64,000 bases of DNA from Alphaproteobacteria bacterium. GTDB taxonomy: Bacteria > Pseudomonadota > Alphaproteobacteria > Rickettsiales > SXRF01. The stretch spans positions 124,001 through 188,000 of the forward strand of contig JANYES010000019.1 in the NCBI GenBank assembly GCA_025362975.1. Reading direction: 5' to 3'. The position numbers and the translations under genes were made by a program. The notes under the pieces are model-generated. The model was not told where the DNA came from and did no database searches. It worked only from the letters and a program-made list of their open reading frames with translations. The first letter of the stretch is position 1, and each line of letters starts with the position of its first letter. Positions 54,584 through 64,000 of the stretch are shown here, in pieces.

Positions 54584-56979
54584 TTAAAGTTCTACTGAAC
54601 GCAAACGTAAAGAATTGACGATCACCGATACCGAGCTTAAGGCCATAGCCGCGCTGGCAATGATGGGACTAAGCAATATGCCGAAGAACGGGTATAGAAC
54701 ACCTGCAGCCAAAGGCACGCCAAGCGCATTCACGCCAAGCGCATTATAGATAAAGGCGAAGAACAAATTCTGCCGGATATTCTTCATCGTGGCACGGCTT
54801 AAATGCCTCGCGCGCACGATCCCCATCAAATCGCCGTGCAATAATGTGATGCCTGCGCTTTCCATCGCTACATCGGCACCGGTGCCCATAGCAATACCAA
54901 CATCAGCCTGTGCAAGCGCGGGCGCATCGTTGATGCCATCACCTGCCATTGCCACCTTGCGCCCTTGTTCCTGAAGCTTTCTGATTGCTGCATTCTTTTG
55001 ATCCGGCAACACATCAGCTTACACTTCTTCGATGCCCACCTTTTTAGCTACGGCCATGTCCGTGGTTTTATTATCGCCTGTTATCATAACGATGCGCAGG
55101 CCTTCGGCTTTCAATTACTTGATGGCTTCGACAGTAGTTTCCTTGATTGGATCGGCTACGGTTATAATACCTGCCGCTTTGCCATCAATGCCTAAAAACA
55201 TAGCCGTGTGGCCTTGTGCACGGTAACTATCCGCTTTGGTTTTCACGCCCATTACCGCGATGCCCAAGGATTCTAGTAAAGCCAAATTACCCAGCGCTAC
55301 GCTTCGGCCATTAATTTTGCCCGTGACACCTTTACCAGTGACTGCTTGAAACTCCGTGGCGTTTATAAGCTGAATGCCTTTTGCTTCCGCACCCTTCACA
55401 ATGGCTTCCGCCAGCGGATGCTCACTGCCGCGTTCTAAACTTGCGGCAAGCGACAGAACAGTTGCTTCGTCAAAACCTTCGGCTGTTATCACATTCATGA
55501 GCTTCGGCTTGCCTTCGGTTAACGTGCCCGTTTTATCGACGATAAGCGTATCGACTTTTTCAAAGGTTTCCAATGCTTCGGCGTTTTTAATGAGTAATCC
55601 GGCTTTCGCGCCCCTGCCGGTTCCCGCCATTATCGCCATAGGCGTGGCCAGTCCGAGTGCGCATGGGCAAGCAATGATCAACACGGCAACCGCATTCAGG
55701 ATGGCATAGCCGGGGCGAGGTTCCGGACCATAAATAGCCCAAGCGATCCCTGCAATAAGAGCTACTAATATCACCAGCGGCACGAAATATCCCGATACTT
55801 TATCAGCCAGCCGCTGAATCGGCGCACGCGACCGCTGGGCCTGGCTGACCATATTCACTATCTGCGCCAGCAGCGTATCGCCGCCAATTTTCTCCGCCCG
55901 CATCATGAAGCTGCCATTGCCATTAATGGTAGCACCGGTCACTTTGTCGCCTGGATGCTTTTCAACCGGCATTGGCTCACCGGTAATCATGGATTGTCAA
56001 CGGAGCTTGCTCCTTCCAACACAACGCCATCGACCGGGATTTTCTCGCCCGGACGAACGCGTAAAGCATCACCAACTTGCACTTGCGAAAGTGGAATATC
56101 TTGCTCGCTGCCATCGGCATTGATTTTACATGCCGTATCTGGTGCTAACTTCAAAAGTGCACGAATAGCATTGCCGGTTTGCGCGCGGGCTTTCAATTCC
56201 ATTACCTGGCCGAGCAGCACCAAGACTGTAATTACGGCGGCAGGCTCGAAATAAATCTGTGGCATAGCATCGCTGGCCATCAATCCGGCCAGCAGTTGCG
56301 GTACAAGCGTGACGATCAAGCTGTAGATATAGGCCACACCGATTCCCATACCGACCAATGTGAACATATTGGGGCTTTTATTCTTGAGGGATTGCCAAAA
56401 GCGCTCGAAGAATGGCCAGCCGCACCATAAGACCACAGGCGTGGCTAATAACAATTGTAGCCAGGCGGAGGCGGGTGTCATTAAGAAGCTATGCATACCC
56501 GGCCATATGTGCGCGCCCATGTTTATGACAAGCAGAGGCAGGGAAAGAATGGCGCTAATCCATAGACGACGCGTCATGTCGGTTAGTTCATGATCAGGTG
56601 GAGCATTCAACGACACTTTATCAGGCTCAAGCGCCATTCCGCAAATGGGGCAATTACCTGGCTTTGGTTGCCGTATTTGAGGGTGCATAGGACAAGTGTA
56701 AATCATATCCATGCTACCAGTATCGACTGCTAGCGGCGTTGGCTTTTCATGTCCGTGATCATGTTGACAGCAACTGGCACGCACTTTAGCTGGCCGGGTA
56801 TAGTCGCCGGGGCTGGCTTTAAACTTATCAAGGCAGCGCTGGCCACAAAAATAGTAATCAGTATCGCCTAAATGATGGTTATATTTAGCGGTAGCCGGAT
56901 CGACATTCATCCCACACACAGGGTCTTTCACCTTGTTGGTATTAACCTCAATGGGCATATCATGTTGATGTTGCATCAA
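54584..56979 (-). pseudogene. copA-like (P1B ATPase): Copper/silver-exporting P-type ATPase, inactivated
   Basis: Original gene ~800 codons. N-terminus: YHS-type domain (VKDPVCGMNVDPATAKY, YYFCGQRCL) and heavy-metal-binding domain (YTCPMHPQIRQ, GNCPICGMALEP). Then membrane region, the A-domain ([14 protein letters not shown]), CPC ion site in [15 protein letters not shown], and phosphorylation motif [13 protein letters not shown] motif EHPLAEAIV and hinge [12 protein letters not shown] follow. Lesions: a 1-bp loss near 55993-56000 (VDESMITGE became VDNP-stop), TAA at 55115-55117 (IK-stop-LKAEGL) and TAA at 55019-55021 (EEV-stop-ADVLP). At least three breaks make function unlikely. Confidence 0.88.
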
Positions 56980-57094
56980 ATCACATTAAGCGATGTGTTA
57001 TAAAAATATTGCATGAACTTATAGTAATCGCGGGGCAAAAAAGAAACCAGTGGCGTATTCCCAGCTCCCAGAAGCTGAGAGCCGGGAAGTAGGA

Positions 57095-57769
57095 TTATTG
57101 GGATTTTTTCAAAGCGGTTAGGGTGTAATCGTCTTTACCGACCGGCTTGAGGGTGAAAGCAATGGAATCGCCCGCTTGAATGCTAGAAAGGTCAACGCTG
57201 CTATCTGCTGTGAATAACATGGTCATAACCGGCCAGCCAAGCGACTTAATGGGATCATGTTTCACTTTAATCGTATGCTTCTCAGCATCCACACTAATGA
57301 CCGAACCAGTGGCTTGCACAAGATTAGACGCGGTCGCATCATGGTGGTCGCCAGCAGCAGTTTTTACCCCCATGTCATGATGACTCACCTTTTTGGTTTC
57401 ACCTGGCTTTGAGGGTGTACCGACAATCAGAGTCCCAGTCATACCCAAAGCTTCGTGCGGATGGCAATGGAACTTGTATGTACCTGGAATGGTAAAGGTA
57501 TAAGTAAATTTCTCGCCTTTCTTCTCCATCGTTGGACTCATAATCATCTCTTTTACTGCCTTTGGTACAACGTTGAACATCACGTCATGTGGCCCATCCT
57601 GTGCGTCTTCAAAAGTAACTGTATCGCCGGGCTGAATAGTCAGTTTATCAGGCGAAAAGAAGTTGTGCTTTTTTGCATTATCGTCGGTTACTTCTTTAAT
57701 GATGTACTCCTTGGCGAAGGCCGGATTTGCAGCCAGTATCAGTGCAATCGTGAATAGTAACTTTTTCAT
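57095..57769 (-). CDS. Periplasmic cupredoxin fused to a CusF-like copper-binding domain
   Basis: 224 residues: signal peptide MKKLLFTIALILAANPAFA (cut about 19); then a plastocyanin/azurin-type domain with type-1 copper ligands His61, Cys102, His105 and Met110 (GPHDV and HCHPHEALGM). A His-rich linker (HHDMG, DHHD) follows. The C-terminal domain has His171, Trp179, Met182 and Met184 in the same spacing as CusF (H36, W44, M47, M49). It likely carries Cu(I)/Cu(II) in the periplasm. It sits between copB (20 bp) and the broken ATPase. Confidence 0.88.
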   Translation of the reverse strand: MKKLLFTIALILAANPAFAKEYIIKEVTDDNAKKHNFFSPDKLTIQPGDTVTFEDAQDGPHDVMFNVVPKAVKEMIMSPTMEKKGEKFTYTFTIPGTYKFHCHPHEALGMTGTLIVGTPSKPGETKKVSHHDMGVKTAAGDHHDATASNLVQATGSVISVDAEKHTIKVKHDPIKSLGWPVMTMLFTADSSVDLSSIQAGDSIAFTLKPVGKDDYTLTALKKSQ

Positions 57770-57789
57770 GGTTCGTTCCTTTATGTTGA

Positions 57790-58533
57790 TTAAAACATCA
57801 GTCGCAGGCCGACAGCGCCGACCAACTCCTGTCTATCCTCACCCACCGTTTTAGCGATGGAGGCGGTTTCACCAAACTTCCGGCCATAGTGGACATCCAC
57901 ATAAGGCGCGAATTTTCGTGTGATTTCGTAGCGGGTTTGCAAGCCGATCTTGCCGTCCCCGATGCCTGCACCAGCATCATTTTCCGGCGCATTCTGCAGA
58001 TATAAATTGAATTCAGCGTAGGGCTGGATAATCAGCTTTTGCGTCAGCAAAAAGTCATTTTCCTCGCGCAAACGTGCGCTGACATGGCCTTTATCGCTAA
58101 TAAACAAATGCGCTTCCGTATCAAAGTAATAAGGCGCAAGCCCGTTGAACCCCAAAGCCAGATAGGTTGTGGATTTTGGCTTGACATCGTACCGGATACC
58201 GGCCTGCGCATCCCAAAAAGTGGCGATGTTGCGACTATAAAGCGCCCATGCTTCGACGGTTTGCAGCTTATTGTCTGCATGCTCACCTTCGGTTTTCAGC
58301 CAGGCTCGGTTTTCATCCGTGCCAACATAGCCTTTTACATCCCAGCTGGAGATGGTTCTGCCATCGGTGTTTGGGCCAATATCGGTTTCCGACCGGAACA
58401 TGTGAAAGATACCGCCGCCATGCTCTTGCATCATTTCTTCGGGCGACATGCCCTGCATGTCATCCGCCGCCAGTGCAGGATATACCAATAGAAGCGTTAG
58501 GCATGACGTAATCCGTAAGGTTTTAATGCGCAT
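57790..58533 (-). CDS. copB: Copper resistance outer-membrane protein CopB
   Basis: 247 residues from ATG 58533 (MRIKTLRITSC), set by AAGGAGG five bases upstream; it overlaps the copA stop by 11 bp. Signal peptide ends near ALAA. A Met/Glu-rich start (DMQGMSPEEMMQEHGG) precedes β-strands of an outer-membrane barrel: AWALYSRNIATFWDAQAGIRYD, RYEITRKFAPYVDVHYGRKFG, and the terminal VGLRLMF with Phe at the end. Partner of CopA in copper sequestration. Confidence 0.92.
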   Translation of the reverse strand: MRIKTLRITSCLTLLLVYPALAADDMQGMSPEEMMQEHGGGIFHMFRSETDIGPNTDGRTISSWDVKGYVGTDENRAWLKTEGEHADNKLQTVEAWALYSRNIATFWDAQAGIRYDVKPKSTTYLALGFNGLAPYYFDTEAHLFISDKGHVSARLREENDFLLTQKLIIQPYAEFNLYLQNAPENDAGAGIGDGKIGLQTRYEITRKFAPYVDVHYGRKFGETASIAKTVGEDRQELVGAVGLRLMF

Positions 58534-60145
58534 GGTGACCTCCTTCGGCTGAGGTGGTGGCGTGCGGAACATCGGCAGAATCAAGCTTTGCAACGACTAC
58601 CTTGCGCATCATGCCCGACATCATGTGGTAGAGCAGATGGCAGTGGAACACCCACTCCCCGGCAGCATCGGCGGTGAGCAGCACCGAGTAGCTCCCACCG
58701 GGCGGTACGATCACCGTGTGCTTATTCGGAAGCTTTGCGATGGGCTGGCCGTTTTCCAGCTGTACAAACATGCCATGCAGGTGCATCGGATGCGCCATCA
58801 TGGTGTGATTGGTGAATTTGAGCCGCACACGTTCGCCATATTTAAGGTGTATCGGCTCAGCCTCGGAGAATTTCTGGTCATTGATCGTCCAGATATACCG
58901 CTCCATATTCCCATCGAGATTTACCTCGATAGTGCGTTTCGGCGGGCGCTGGTCTTTCTGCACGTCTGCGTAGCGAAGGTCGGCATAAGACAGTGCCTTT
59001 TGGCCTTCCGGCGTTCCCGTTTTTGCCCAGCCGCTAATCATATCGGCGGGCGTCATCTCCATGTTGGGATCGTCCTTCATCATTTGCTCCATGTCCATAT
59101 CAGCCATTGAGAGCAAAGCGCGCGGGCGCTGCTGTGGCATTTCGCCATGCTGGCCTTCACTTGTGGCAAGCATAGCAATAGCAAAGCCGGTGCGGTCAAT
59201 AGGCTCGGCGGCGATGGTATAGGCCTTGTCATCCTTCGGCGTAACAATCACATCATAGGTTTCTGCGGGCGCGAAGCGGAATTCATCCACTTTCACCGGT
59301 TCAACAGCCTGCCCATCCGATTGCACTACGGTCATTTTTAAGCCGGGAATCCGTACATCGAAAAACGACATGGCCGAAGCATTGATAAAGCGCAGGCGCA
59401 CGCGCTCACCGGGCTTGAACAAGCCTGTCCAGTTTTGCTCGGGCGGTTTGCCATTCACCAGGAACGTATAGCCGGTAACATCAGCCAAATCGGTTTGCGC
59501 CATGCGCATATCGCCCCATTCTTTGGCGGTTTTCCATGCTTTGCGGAAACCATCTGTTTTTACGTCATGAAAGAAATCGCCCAGCGTACGACGCGCCGTG
59601 CTGTAATAATCCGACGACATTTTTAAGTGCGCCATGATCTCATCCGAATTTTCATCGCTGAAATCCGACAGCACCACCACATAATCGCGGTCGCTTTGAA
59701 TCATATCCCTGCCCTTTGGCGCAAAGATCAGCGAGCCGAAAAGTCCGTCCTGTTCCTGCCCCATCGAATGCGCGTGATACCAGTAAGTGCCGGTTTGCTT
59801 GATTTTGAAACGGTAGGTGAAAGTTCCGCCGGGCATTATGCCTAGGAAATTATTAAACGTTGGCACACCATCCATTTCACCGGGGATGATTAATCCATGC
59901 CAATGAATCGATGTCATTTCATCCATTTTATTAGTGACATGAATAACGGCATCATCACCTTCGGTGAAGCGCAATGTCGGTGCAGGGATGCCACCATTAA
60001 CGGTAACTTTTGTGACTTCCTGTCCGGTGACGTTCACCGGCGTGCGATCAATCGTAAGATTGTATTCGGTGGTTTTGGCGAATGCCGGTGGGGAGAAGAA
60101 GCCCGCCACCAGCAGCGCCACCACCCATAAATGGTGTATACGCAT
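58523..60145 (-). CDS. copA: Multicopper oxidase CopA
   Basis: 540 residues from ATG 60145 (MRIHHLWVVALLVAG), supported by AAGGA about 6 bp upstream. The signal peptide lacks a twin-Arg motif and ends PPAFA. All four copper-ligand motifs are present: SIHWHGLI, YWYHAHSMGQEQDG, HPMHLHGMF and VFHCHLLYHMMSGMM. A Met-rich stretch (MADMDMEQMMKDDPNMEM) may bind Cu(I). Oxidises and stores copper in the periplasm. Confidence 0.94.
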   Translation of the reverse strand: MRIHHLWVVALLVAGFFSPPAFAKTTEYNLTIDRTPVNVTGQEVTKVTVNGGIPAPTLRFTEGDDAVIHVTNKMDEMTSIHWHGLIIPGEMDGVPTFNNFLGIMPGGTFTYRFKIKQTGTYWYHAHSMGQEQDGLFGSLIFAPKGRDMIQSDRDYVVVLSDFSDENSDEIMAHLKMSSDYYSTARRTLGDFFHDVKTDGFRKAWKTAKEWGDMRMAQTDLADVTGYTFLVNGKPPEQNWTGLFKPGERVRLRFINASAMSFFDVRIPGLKMTVVQSDGQAVEPVKVDEFRFAPAETYDVIVTPKDDKAYTIAAEPIDRTGFAIAMLATSEGQHGEMPQQRPRALLSMADMDMEQMMKDDPNMEMTPADMISGWAKTGTPEGQKALSYADLRYADVQKDQRPPKRTIEVNLDGNMERYIWTINDQKFSEAEPIHLKYGERVRLKFTNHTMMAHPMHLHGMFVQLENGQPIAKLPNKHTVIVPPGGSYSVLLTADAAGEWVFHCHLLYHMMSGMMRKVVVAKLDSADVPHATTSAEGGHHAH

Positions 60146-60215
60146 AGATAATCCTTTAGTTGCGTTGAAATTGCCATGCGCGGAAGTCGCGCTGGTGGCG
60201 TAAACAGCTATAGGA

Positions 60216-60547
60216 TTAGGCTCTGGGAGGGCGGTCTTGTGTTTGTAGGAAGCGAGAGAGCAAAGTCTCCTCTGCCGGATATTGGGCATTAATTATTCTA
60301 GCCGTGTGGGGAAGTGTGAAGCTATTATTTAATAGAATGGCGCTCAAGCCACAGCTTAAGCAGCATTTCTCGTGGTAGCCATGCCCTTTATCGTGATCGT
60401 GATGCATTTGCGTGGCATCGGCATGCTGGGATTCAGATGGTTGGCTTCACCGTACCCAAGACACTCCTGATGCGCATAGGTGGGTATGCTCCCAAGCGAG
60501 AGGCTCAGGCATAACACCATAATGGCAATGTGTTTTATCAGACGCAT
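60216..60547 (-). pseudogene. Small secreted His/Cys-rich copper-cluster protein, frameshifted
   Basis: First frame: MRLIKHIAIMVLCLSLSLGS (signal peptide) then HQECLGYGEANHLNPSMPMP. Near 60400-60415 the sensible frame shifts by one into MHHDHDKGHGYHEKCCLSCG and runs to FLQTQDRPPRA, stop at 60216. The product would be ~105 residues with a His-rich loop and three Cys, like accessory proteins at copper loci (DUF2946-like; inference). Upstream of copA on the same strand. One indel only, so a sequencing error is possible. Confidence 0.6.
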
Positions 60548-60574
60548 GCACATAACATAAGATAGTATATTCAA

Positions 60575-60993
60575 TAATCAACCTGTTTACCTTATGAGCA
60601 TACCAATTGGTTTCCGAAATCGTTATGCTCAATGAGTGGAGCCGCATTTGTGAATATGCTGTTCCCCTCCCTTATGAGCCTTAATCCTTACACGGAGTGT
60701 TGAGCGATAAAGGTAAAAAATAGCACTATCGCGCAAGTTAGTGTATGAAAATGAAAATCCAAAAGCGAATCCTTTAGGTTTTGCAGCCTTCCATCGCATT
60801 GCGGAAGTGCTGCTCGCCAATTACAATATCAAACGCTTGGAATCCGAAGATGCTACGGAAATGCCAAACGTCCTTTATTATTTTTGAACTGATCGAGCAC
60901 TCCATTGACCATGATGGTATCAATGCTTGAATGTCAGGCTGAAATTATCAATACTATTGCGCATATTGGCTTGCTTAAGCGGCACTACAACCT
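60575..60993 (+). other. 419-bp region with a possible gene remnant
   Basis: Upstream part is AT-rich and should hold the copper operon promoter. On the plus strand about 60727-60885 encodes LVYENENPKANPLGFAAFH then RIAEVLLANYNIKRLE and stops at TGA after LYYF. It reads like the C-terminal end of a real protein but has no start or ribosome site; probably a remnant. Confidence 0.35.
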
Positions 60994-62592
60994 ATGGAAT
61001 CAACGATGGAAAAGATTTTCAAGCTGTTGACTTTGCTACTTTTGGCCGCATTGCTTTCCATGCAGTTATACAAGGCATTTCTGGGGGGACATGTCTGGCG
61101 CGATGACATGTCGTTCGCCAATGTTTCGAAGAGTGTGGCGGCCGGGGAAGGCTATCAATCCGTTTTCTTTGATAAAAGCTACCCATTCAATGTCAGTGTC
61201 ACCACGGGACCGATTTTGATAATGCCAGCATCACTGCTGATAAAGTTGTTCGGCAATCAGTATTGGGTGCCTGGTCTTGCCAGTGCAATAATGACTTTGC
61301 TGGGCTTCATCCTGATTTTTACCGCATTGAAACCGATACTCAAGTATGAAATATGGGGTGGATGCTGCACTGGTTTGGTTTTGCTTTTGCTCTCAACTTT
61401 CACGGAAACAGAAAAGCAATATTATTATATCTGGTATTTGATGATGGGAGAGGCGCTAGCGATCTTACTGGTCGTGGCGGCCATTTGCTTCGGCTGCAGT
61501 GGGCTGCCGGTAGCATCCGGTGTTTCAGCTTCCCAGGATACCCGGAGTGCCTTTCTATCTGGATTGTGTTTTAGCTTTGCGTTTCTAACCAAAGTCATCA
61601 CCATCTTTGGTGCCATCGGATTTGCTCTAGTAGCGGGACTATGGCTGCTCTTTACGACGCGTCGCATAAGCAGCCTATGGTCCCTGCGCTGGCAACTCGC
61701 TGGCTTTGCCGCGCCGGTGGCAATGTACGAATTGATCAAACTGATATCGTTAGGCATGGTGGGCTACATGCAATTTTACCATCTGCGTATGCAGCAGATT
61801 CATTATCAGGGATTATCAAATGGCAACCCTCAAGGCAGGGCAATGCAAATCATATCGCGTATCTCAGTTGCGTTGCATAGCCCGCTATTTTTTCATGCGG
61901 CGGTGACTGCGTGCGCGGTATTCTTCTTTGTTATCCTTGTAACAATGCTGTTAAAGACAAAGCAAAAAATCATTCCTGTTTCCCCTGATACCCGCGCTCC
62001 TCTGAAGTTGTTGGCACTGGCGATGGGAGGTGCTTTTATTACGCATAGTTTTTGGTGGGTGGCGTATTCTGATGGGAATGATCGTTATTTGATAGAATGC
62101 GCCGGTTATGGCGCCGGTGCAGTAGTAGCTGCGATTATGCTCCTATCCTATCCAAAGCGTTTAAGTCTGTTAATCGCCGTCATCGCTGGCGCTGCGGTGT
62201 TTCAATATTCTGCTGTAACATACCTGTTTAACAGCGCCTATCAACCGGACAAGACGATGCCGCAAATGCTAAGCGCCAGAATGGAACTTATCCATATACG
62301 GCAGCTAGGCTACCGGATCTATTCATGCGGAGTTAATTTTGAGCTTGAATATCTGATGCCAACCAGCAGGAATTTTTATGATTGCACTGTGATGGAAAAA
62401 TATCATAAAGCGCATCCAGAGGAAAAAATTGCATTCTTTACTTTTTATCATGAAGGCAAGACCATAAGACTTGATAATTCTTCTGCTTTAGTCACTTCTT
62501 ATGCCATACCACCCGCTATTTTGAAGGCGTGTAACGTATCCTATACAAACTATGGGAAATCCGTCATTAAACTTTGTTATATTGCCCCTTGA
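60994..62592 (+). CDS. Polytopic membrane protein, GT-C glycosyltransferase-like (532 aa)
   Basis: Start 60994 or ATG 61006 (MEKIFKLLTLLLLAALLSMQ). About 11 hydrophobic helices. The first large loop has HVWRDDMSFANVSKSVAAG, an Asp pair where GT-C lipid-linked sugar transferases carry theirs, then TTGPILIMPASLLIKLFGN. A ~70-residue soluble end follows (CGVNFELEYLMPTS, YDCTVMEKYHK). Likely transfers a sugar from a polyprenyl carrier outside the membrane; unproven. Codon use is more AT-rich than most of the window. Confidence 0.7.
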   Translation: MESTMEKIFKLLTLLLLAALLSMQLYKAFLGGHVWRDDMSFANVSKSVAAGEGYQSVFFDKSYPFNVSVTTGPILIMPASLLIKLFGNQYWVPGLASAIMTLLGFILIFTALKPILKYEIWGGCCTGLVLLLLSTFTETEKQYYYIWYLMMGEALAILLVVAAICFGCSGLPVASGVSASQDTRSAFLSGLCFSFAFLTKVITIFGAIGFALVAGLWLLFTTRRISSLWSLRWQLAGFAAPVAMYELIKLISLGMVGYMQFYHLRMQQIHYQGLSNGNPQGRAMQIISRISVALHSPLFFHAAVTACAVFFFVILVTMLLKTKQKIIPVSPDTRAPLKLLALAMGGAFITHSFWWVAYSDGNDRYLIECAGYGAGAVVAAIMLLSYPKRLSLLIAVIAGAAVFQYSAVTYLFNSAYQPDKTMPQMLSARMELIHIRQLGYRIYSCGVNFELEYLMPTSRNFYDCTVMEKYHKAHPEEKIAFFTFYHEGKTIRLDNSSALVTSYAIPPAILKACNVSYTNYGKSVIKLCYIAP

Positions 62593-63884
62593 GCTCCGCT
62601 TGCCTGCCGGGCGAGCGTTCTGCCGAGCTTGACACTTTCTGAAATGGAGCGGTCCTCGGGATAATAATAGCTGGTATCGGCCATGTAAAAACCGCCAATC
62701 CCACTATCAGTGGGCGGCAATTGCTGCAGAAAACCCGGCGTACAGATCGGTTGAGCGCAATGATAGCGCGATACATGTACGGCCTCTATCCAATCATCGG
62801 TTAACTCGTTATTTAACAAATGGAGATAACACATCGTTTCTTCGATGAATGTCTGGTCGCTATTTTTATATTTAGGATGCGTGGAGGCAATGTAGTAAGG
62901 CGCATAAACGATGCTTCCATCGATCATAGCATTCAATCTGGTATATTCAATAATTCCAGGGATAGCGATACGTTTATCCGTAATGTTCAGCCAGAAATAC
63001 TCACTGATGCTGCGCTTCAGCCGGAAGACGACACACACAACTCCTATATTTTTTAGGTTCTGGATTTTATGCAATATTTCCTCCGGCATATCCGGAAATA
63101 GGCCAGGCAGATACGGCAGCGGAATGGTTGAGATGACACAATCGTATTTTTTCTCTACACCGCCTACCATCAAGGAGCGCGCCTGATTGTGGTGAAAGAC
63201 GATGCGCTCTACGGGCGCGCTCAAATGAATTACGCCGCCCAAGGCTTCGATACGGTTGCCGATTGCTTTAAGAAAGGTATTAGAACCGCCTTCCAGATAC
63301 CCTAGTTTTTCGTAGAAGACATTGCTGCGCGATTTCGCCAAACGCTGGATTCGCGTTGCGATCCAGGCAGCGGAAACCTCATGCTTTAATTCTTGAAACT
63401 TGAGTGTCAGCAATCTATCCCATAAAAGCTGATATGCCTGATCGCCAACCCAGAATCGCAACCAGGGAACCGCTTTTAGTTGATCAAGCTTAGGGCTGCC
63501 AGCAAATTTCTTGCAGTAGAGTATATGCATTGCGTAGCGTAATTTCGACATGAGCGTCAGTTTGGGAAACGCCAATAGATCGAAGGGATTGCACCAAGGG
63601 TAGGAGTGCCCGTCGCAGTAGTGCCCCATGCCAGTTTTTTTCCATCTCAGCTGACCACTGATGTCAAGTTCGGCCAACAGCTCGAATAAAGCATCATCGG
63701 TAGCGCAGATAAAATGATAAAAACGTTCAATGATCAGCCCGTCTAAATCAAATGATGCCGACATGCCGCCCATGCGGTTGTCCCGCTCAAAGACTTCGAC
63801 ATGGTGTCCATGTTTCAGCAATTCATAAGCGCAGGCCAGCCCCATGGGGCCGGAACCGATTACTGCAAAGCGTTTTGCTGGCAT
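62577..63884 (-). CDS. FAD/NAD(P)-dependent amine-oxidase-like oxidoreductase
   Basis: 435 residues. FAD site FAVIGSGPMGLACAYELL followed by EVFERDNRMGGMSASF and a Rossmann return VERIVFHHNQA...DCVISTIPLP. The C-terminal GIGGFYMADTSYYYPEDRS contacts FAD. Resembles flavoproteins of glycan or lipid clusters (protoporphyrinogen oxidase/UDP-galactopyranose-mutase-like fold). Convergent with the 532-aa membrane gene (16-bp overlap). Confidence 0.85.
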   Translation of the reverse strand: MPAKRFAVIGSGPMGLACAYELLKHGHHVEVFERDNRMGGMSASFDLDGLIIERFYHFICATDDALFELLAELDISGQLRWKKTGMGHYCDGHSYPWCNPFDLLAFPKLTLMSKLRYAMHILYCKKFAGSPKLDQLKAVPWLRFWVGDQAYQLLWDRLLTLKFQELKHEVSAAWIATRIQRLAKSRSNVFYEKLGYLEGGSNTFLKAIGNRIEALGGVIHLSAPVERIVFHHNQARSLMVGGVEKKYDCVISTIPLPYLPGLFPDMPEEILHKIQNLKNIGVVCVVFRLKRSISEYFWLNITDKRIAIPGIIEYTRLNAMIDGSIVYAPYYIASTHPKYKNSDQTFIEETMCYLHLLNNELTDDWIEAVHVSRYHCAQPICTPGFLQQLPPTDSGIGGFYMADTSYYYPEDRSISESVKLGRTLARQASGAQGAI

Positions 63885-63888
63885 AGGG

Positions 63889-64000
63889 TCAATCGAGCCT
63901 TATGATATACTGATTATTTTTAATCATGAAAAAAGTGTGCGGGTGCGTAGCGATAAATTCCTGAACGGCCATTTCCACCGTTGCAACACCCTCATCATCA
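63889..64000 (-). CDS. C-terminal end of an upstream gene, possibly CmcI/cephalosporin-hydroxylase-like
   Basis: 36 codons plus TGA; the start lies beyond the right edge. It reads EMAVQEFIATHPHTFFMIKN and ends YIIRLD. The 'AVxEFLxxHPxF' ending is typical of the CmcI/cephalosporin-hydroxylase methyltransferase family (from memory), so that is the best guess. Four bp before the FAD gene start, so probably one operon. Confidence 0.45.
   Translation of the reverse strand, partial: DDEGVATVEMAVQEFIATHPHTFFMIKNNQYIIRLD

Overview
The window looks like a chromosomal segment of an alphaproteobacterium with moderately high GC. Three things point there: the order lgt – MidA-type methyltransferase – YfiH/PgeF-type purine nucleosidase, the TIGR03862-like flavoprotein, and general codon style. 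No rRNA, tRNA or species-level marker is present, so the assignment is an inference. Core genes (recJ, pgsA, lgt, ilvE, mreC-mreD-mrdA) are intact. Several accessory genes are visibly decaying, with stops and frameshifts.

Layout. 1-874 ends a surface-glycan type operon (a glycosyltransferase 2 gene and a DUF2079-like membrane protein running off the left edge). 939-13927 is dominated by a 9.8-kb gene for a 3276-residue protein of unknown function. It has a glycine-rich membrane hairpin, Pro/Ala linkers and three copies of a ~265-residue module, with a divergent 686-residue gene of similar N-terminal layout. 13955-15956 is a complete IS1595-type transposon with terminal inverted repeats, an 8-bp target duplication, a companion small ORF and a membrane-protein passenger. 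It sits exactly at the end of a pilin-like gene. 17096-20845 holds unknown genes, a palindromic repeat and a C-terminal remnant of an MmeI-type restriction-modification enzyme. 20973-24954 is housekeeping (lgt, midA-like, yfiH, ilvE). 25117-27002 holds small secreted or membrane proteins, perfect palindromes and terminators. 27384-30865 (minus strand) is a sulfate ABC transporter cysT-cysW-cysA joined to pgsA.

31002-35836 mixes unknown genes and two clear pseudogenes with recJ and an O-methyltransferase. 35884-37759 has two near-identical LOG-family genes with matching promoters, flanking a His-rich periplasmic protein. 37902-42884 holds an SDR, N-succinylarginine dihydrolase, a succinylglutamate-desuccinylase-like zinc enzyme and an aldehyde dehydrogenase, suggesting arginine catabolism. 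43164-46489 is the cell-shape cluster mreC-mreD-mrdA with a 50-bp perfect palindrome before mrdA. 46944-54416 holds a 2OG-Fe(II) oxygenase, an 821-residue internally duplicated unknown protein, a second pilin-like gene, a spermidine-synthase-like enzyme, a Ser-rich protein and a flavoprotein. 54584-60547 (minus strand) is a copper-resistance operon: small His/Cys protein (frameshifted), copA oxidase, copB, cupredoxin-CusF fusion, and a P-type ATPase that is now a pseudogene. 60994-64000 returns to glycan or lipid-type membrane genes.

The best candidates for undescribed biology are the giant repeat protein with its divergent neighbour, the 821-residue duplicated protein, and the duplicated LOG/His-rich locus. 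Function is not claimed for any of these beyond what is visible.
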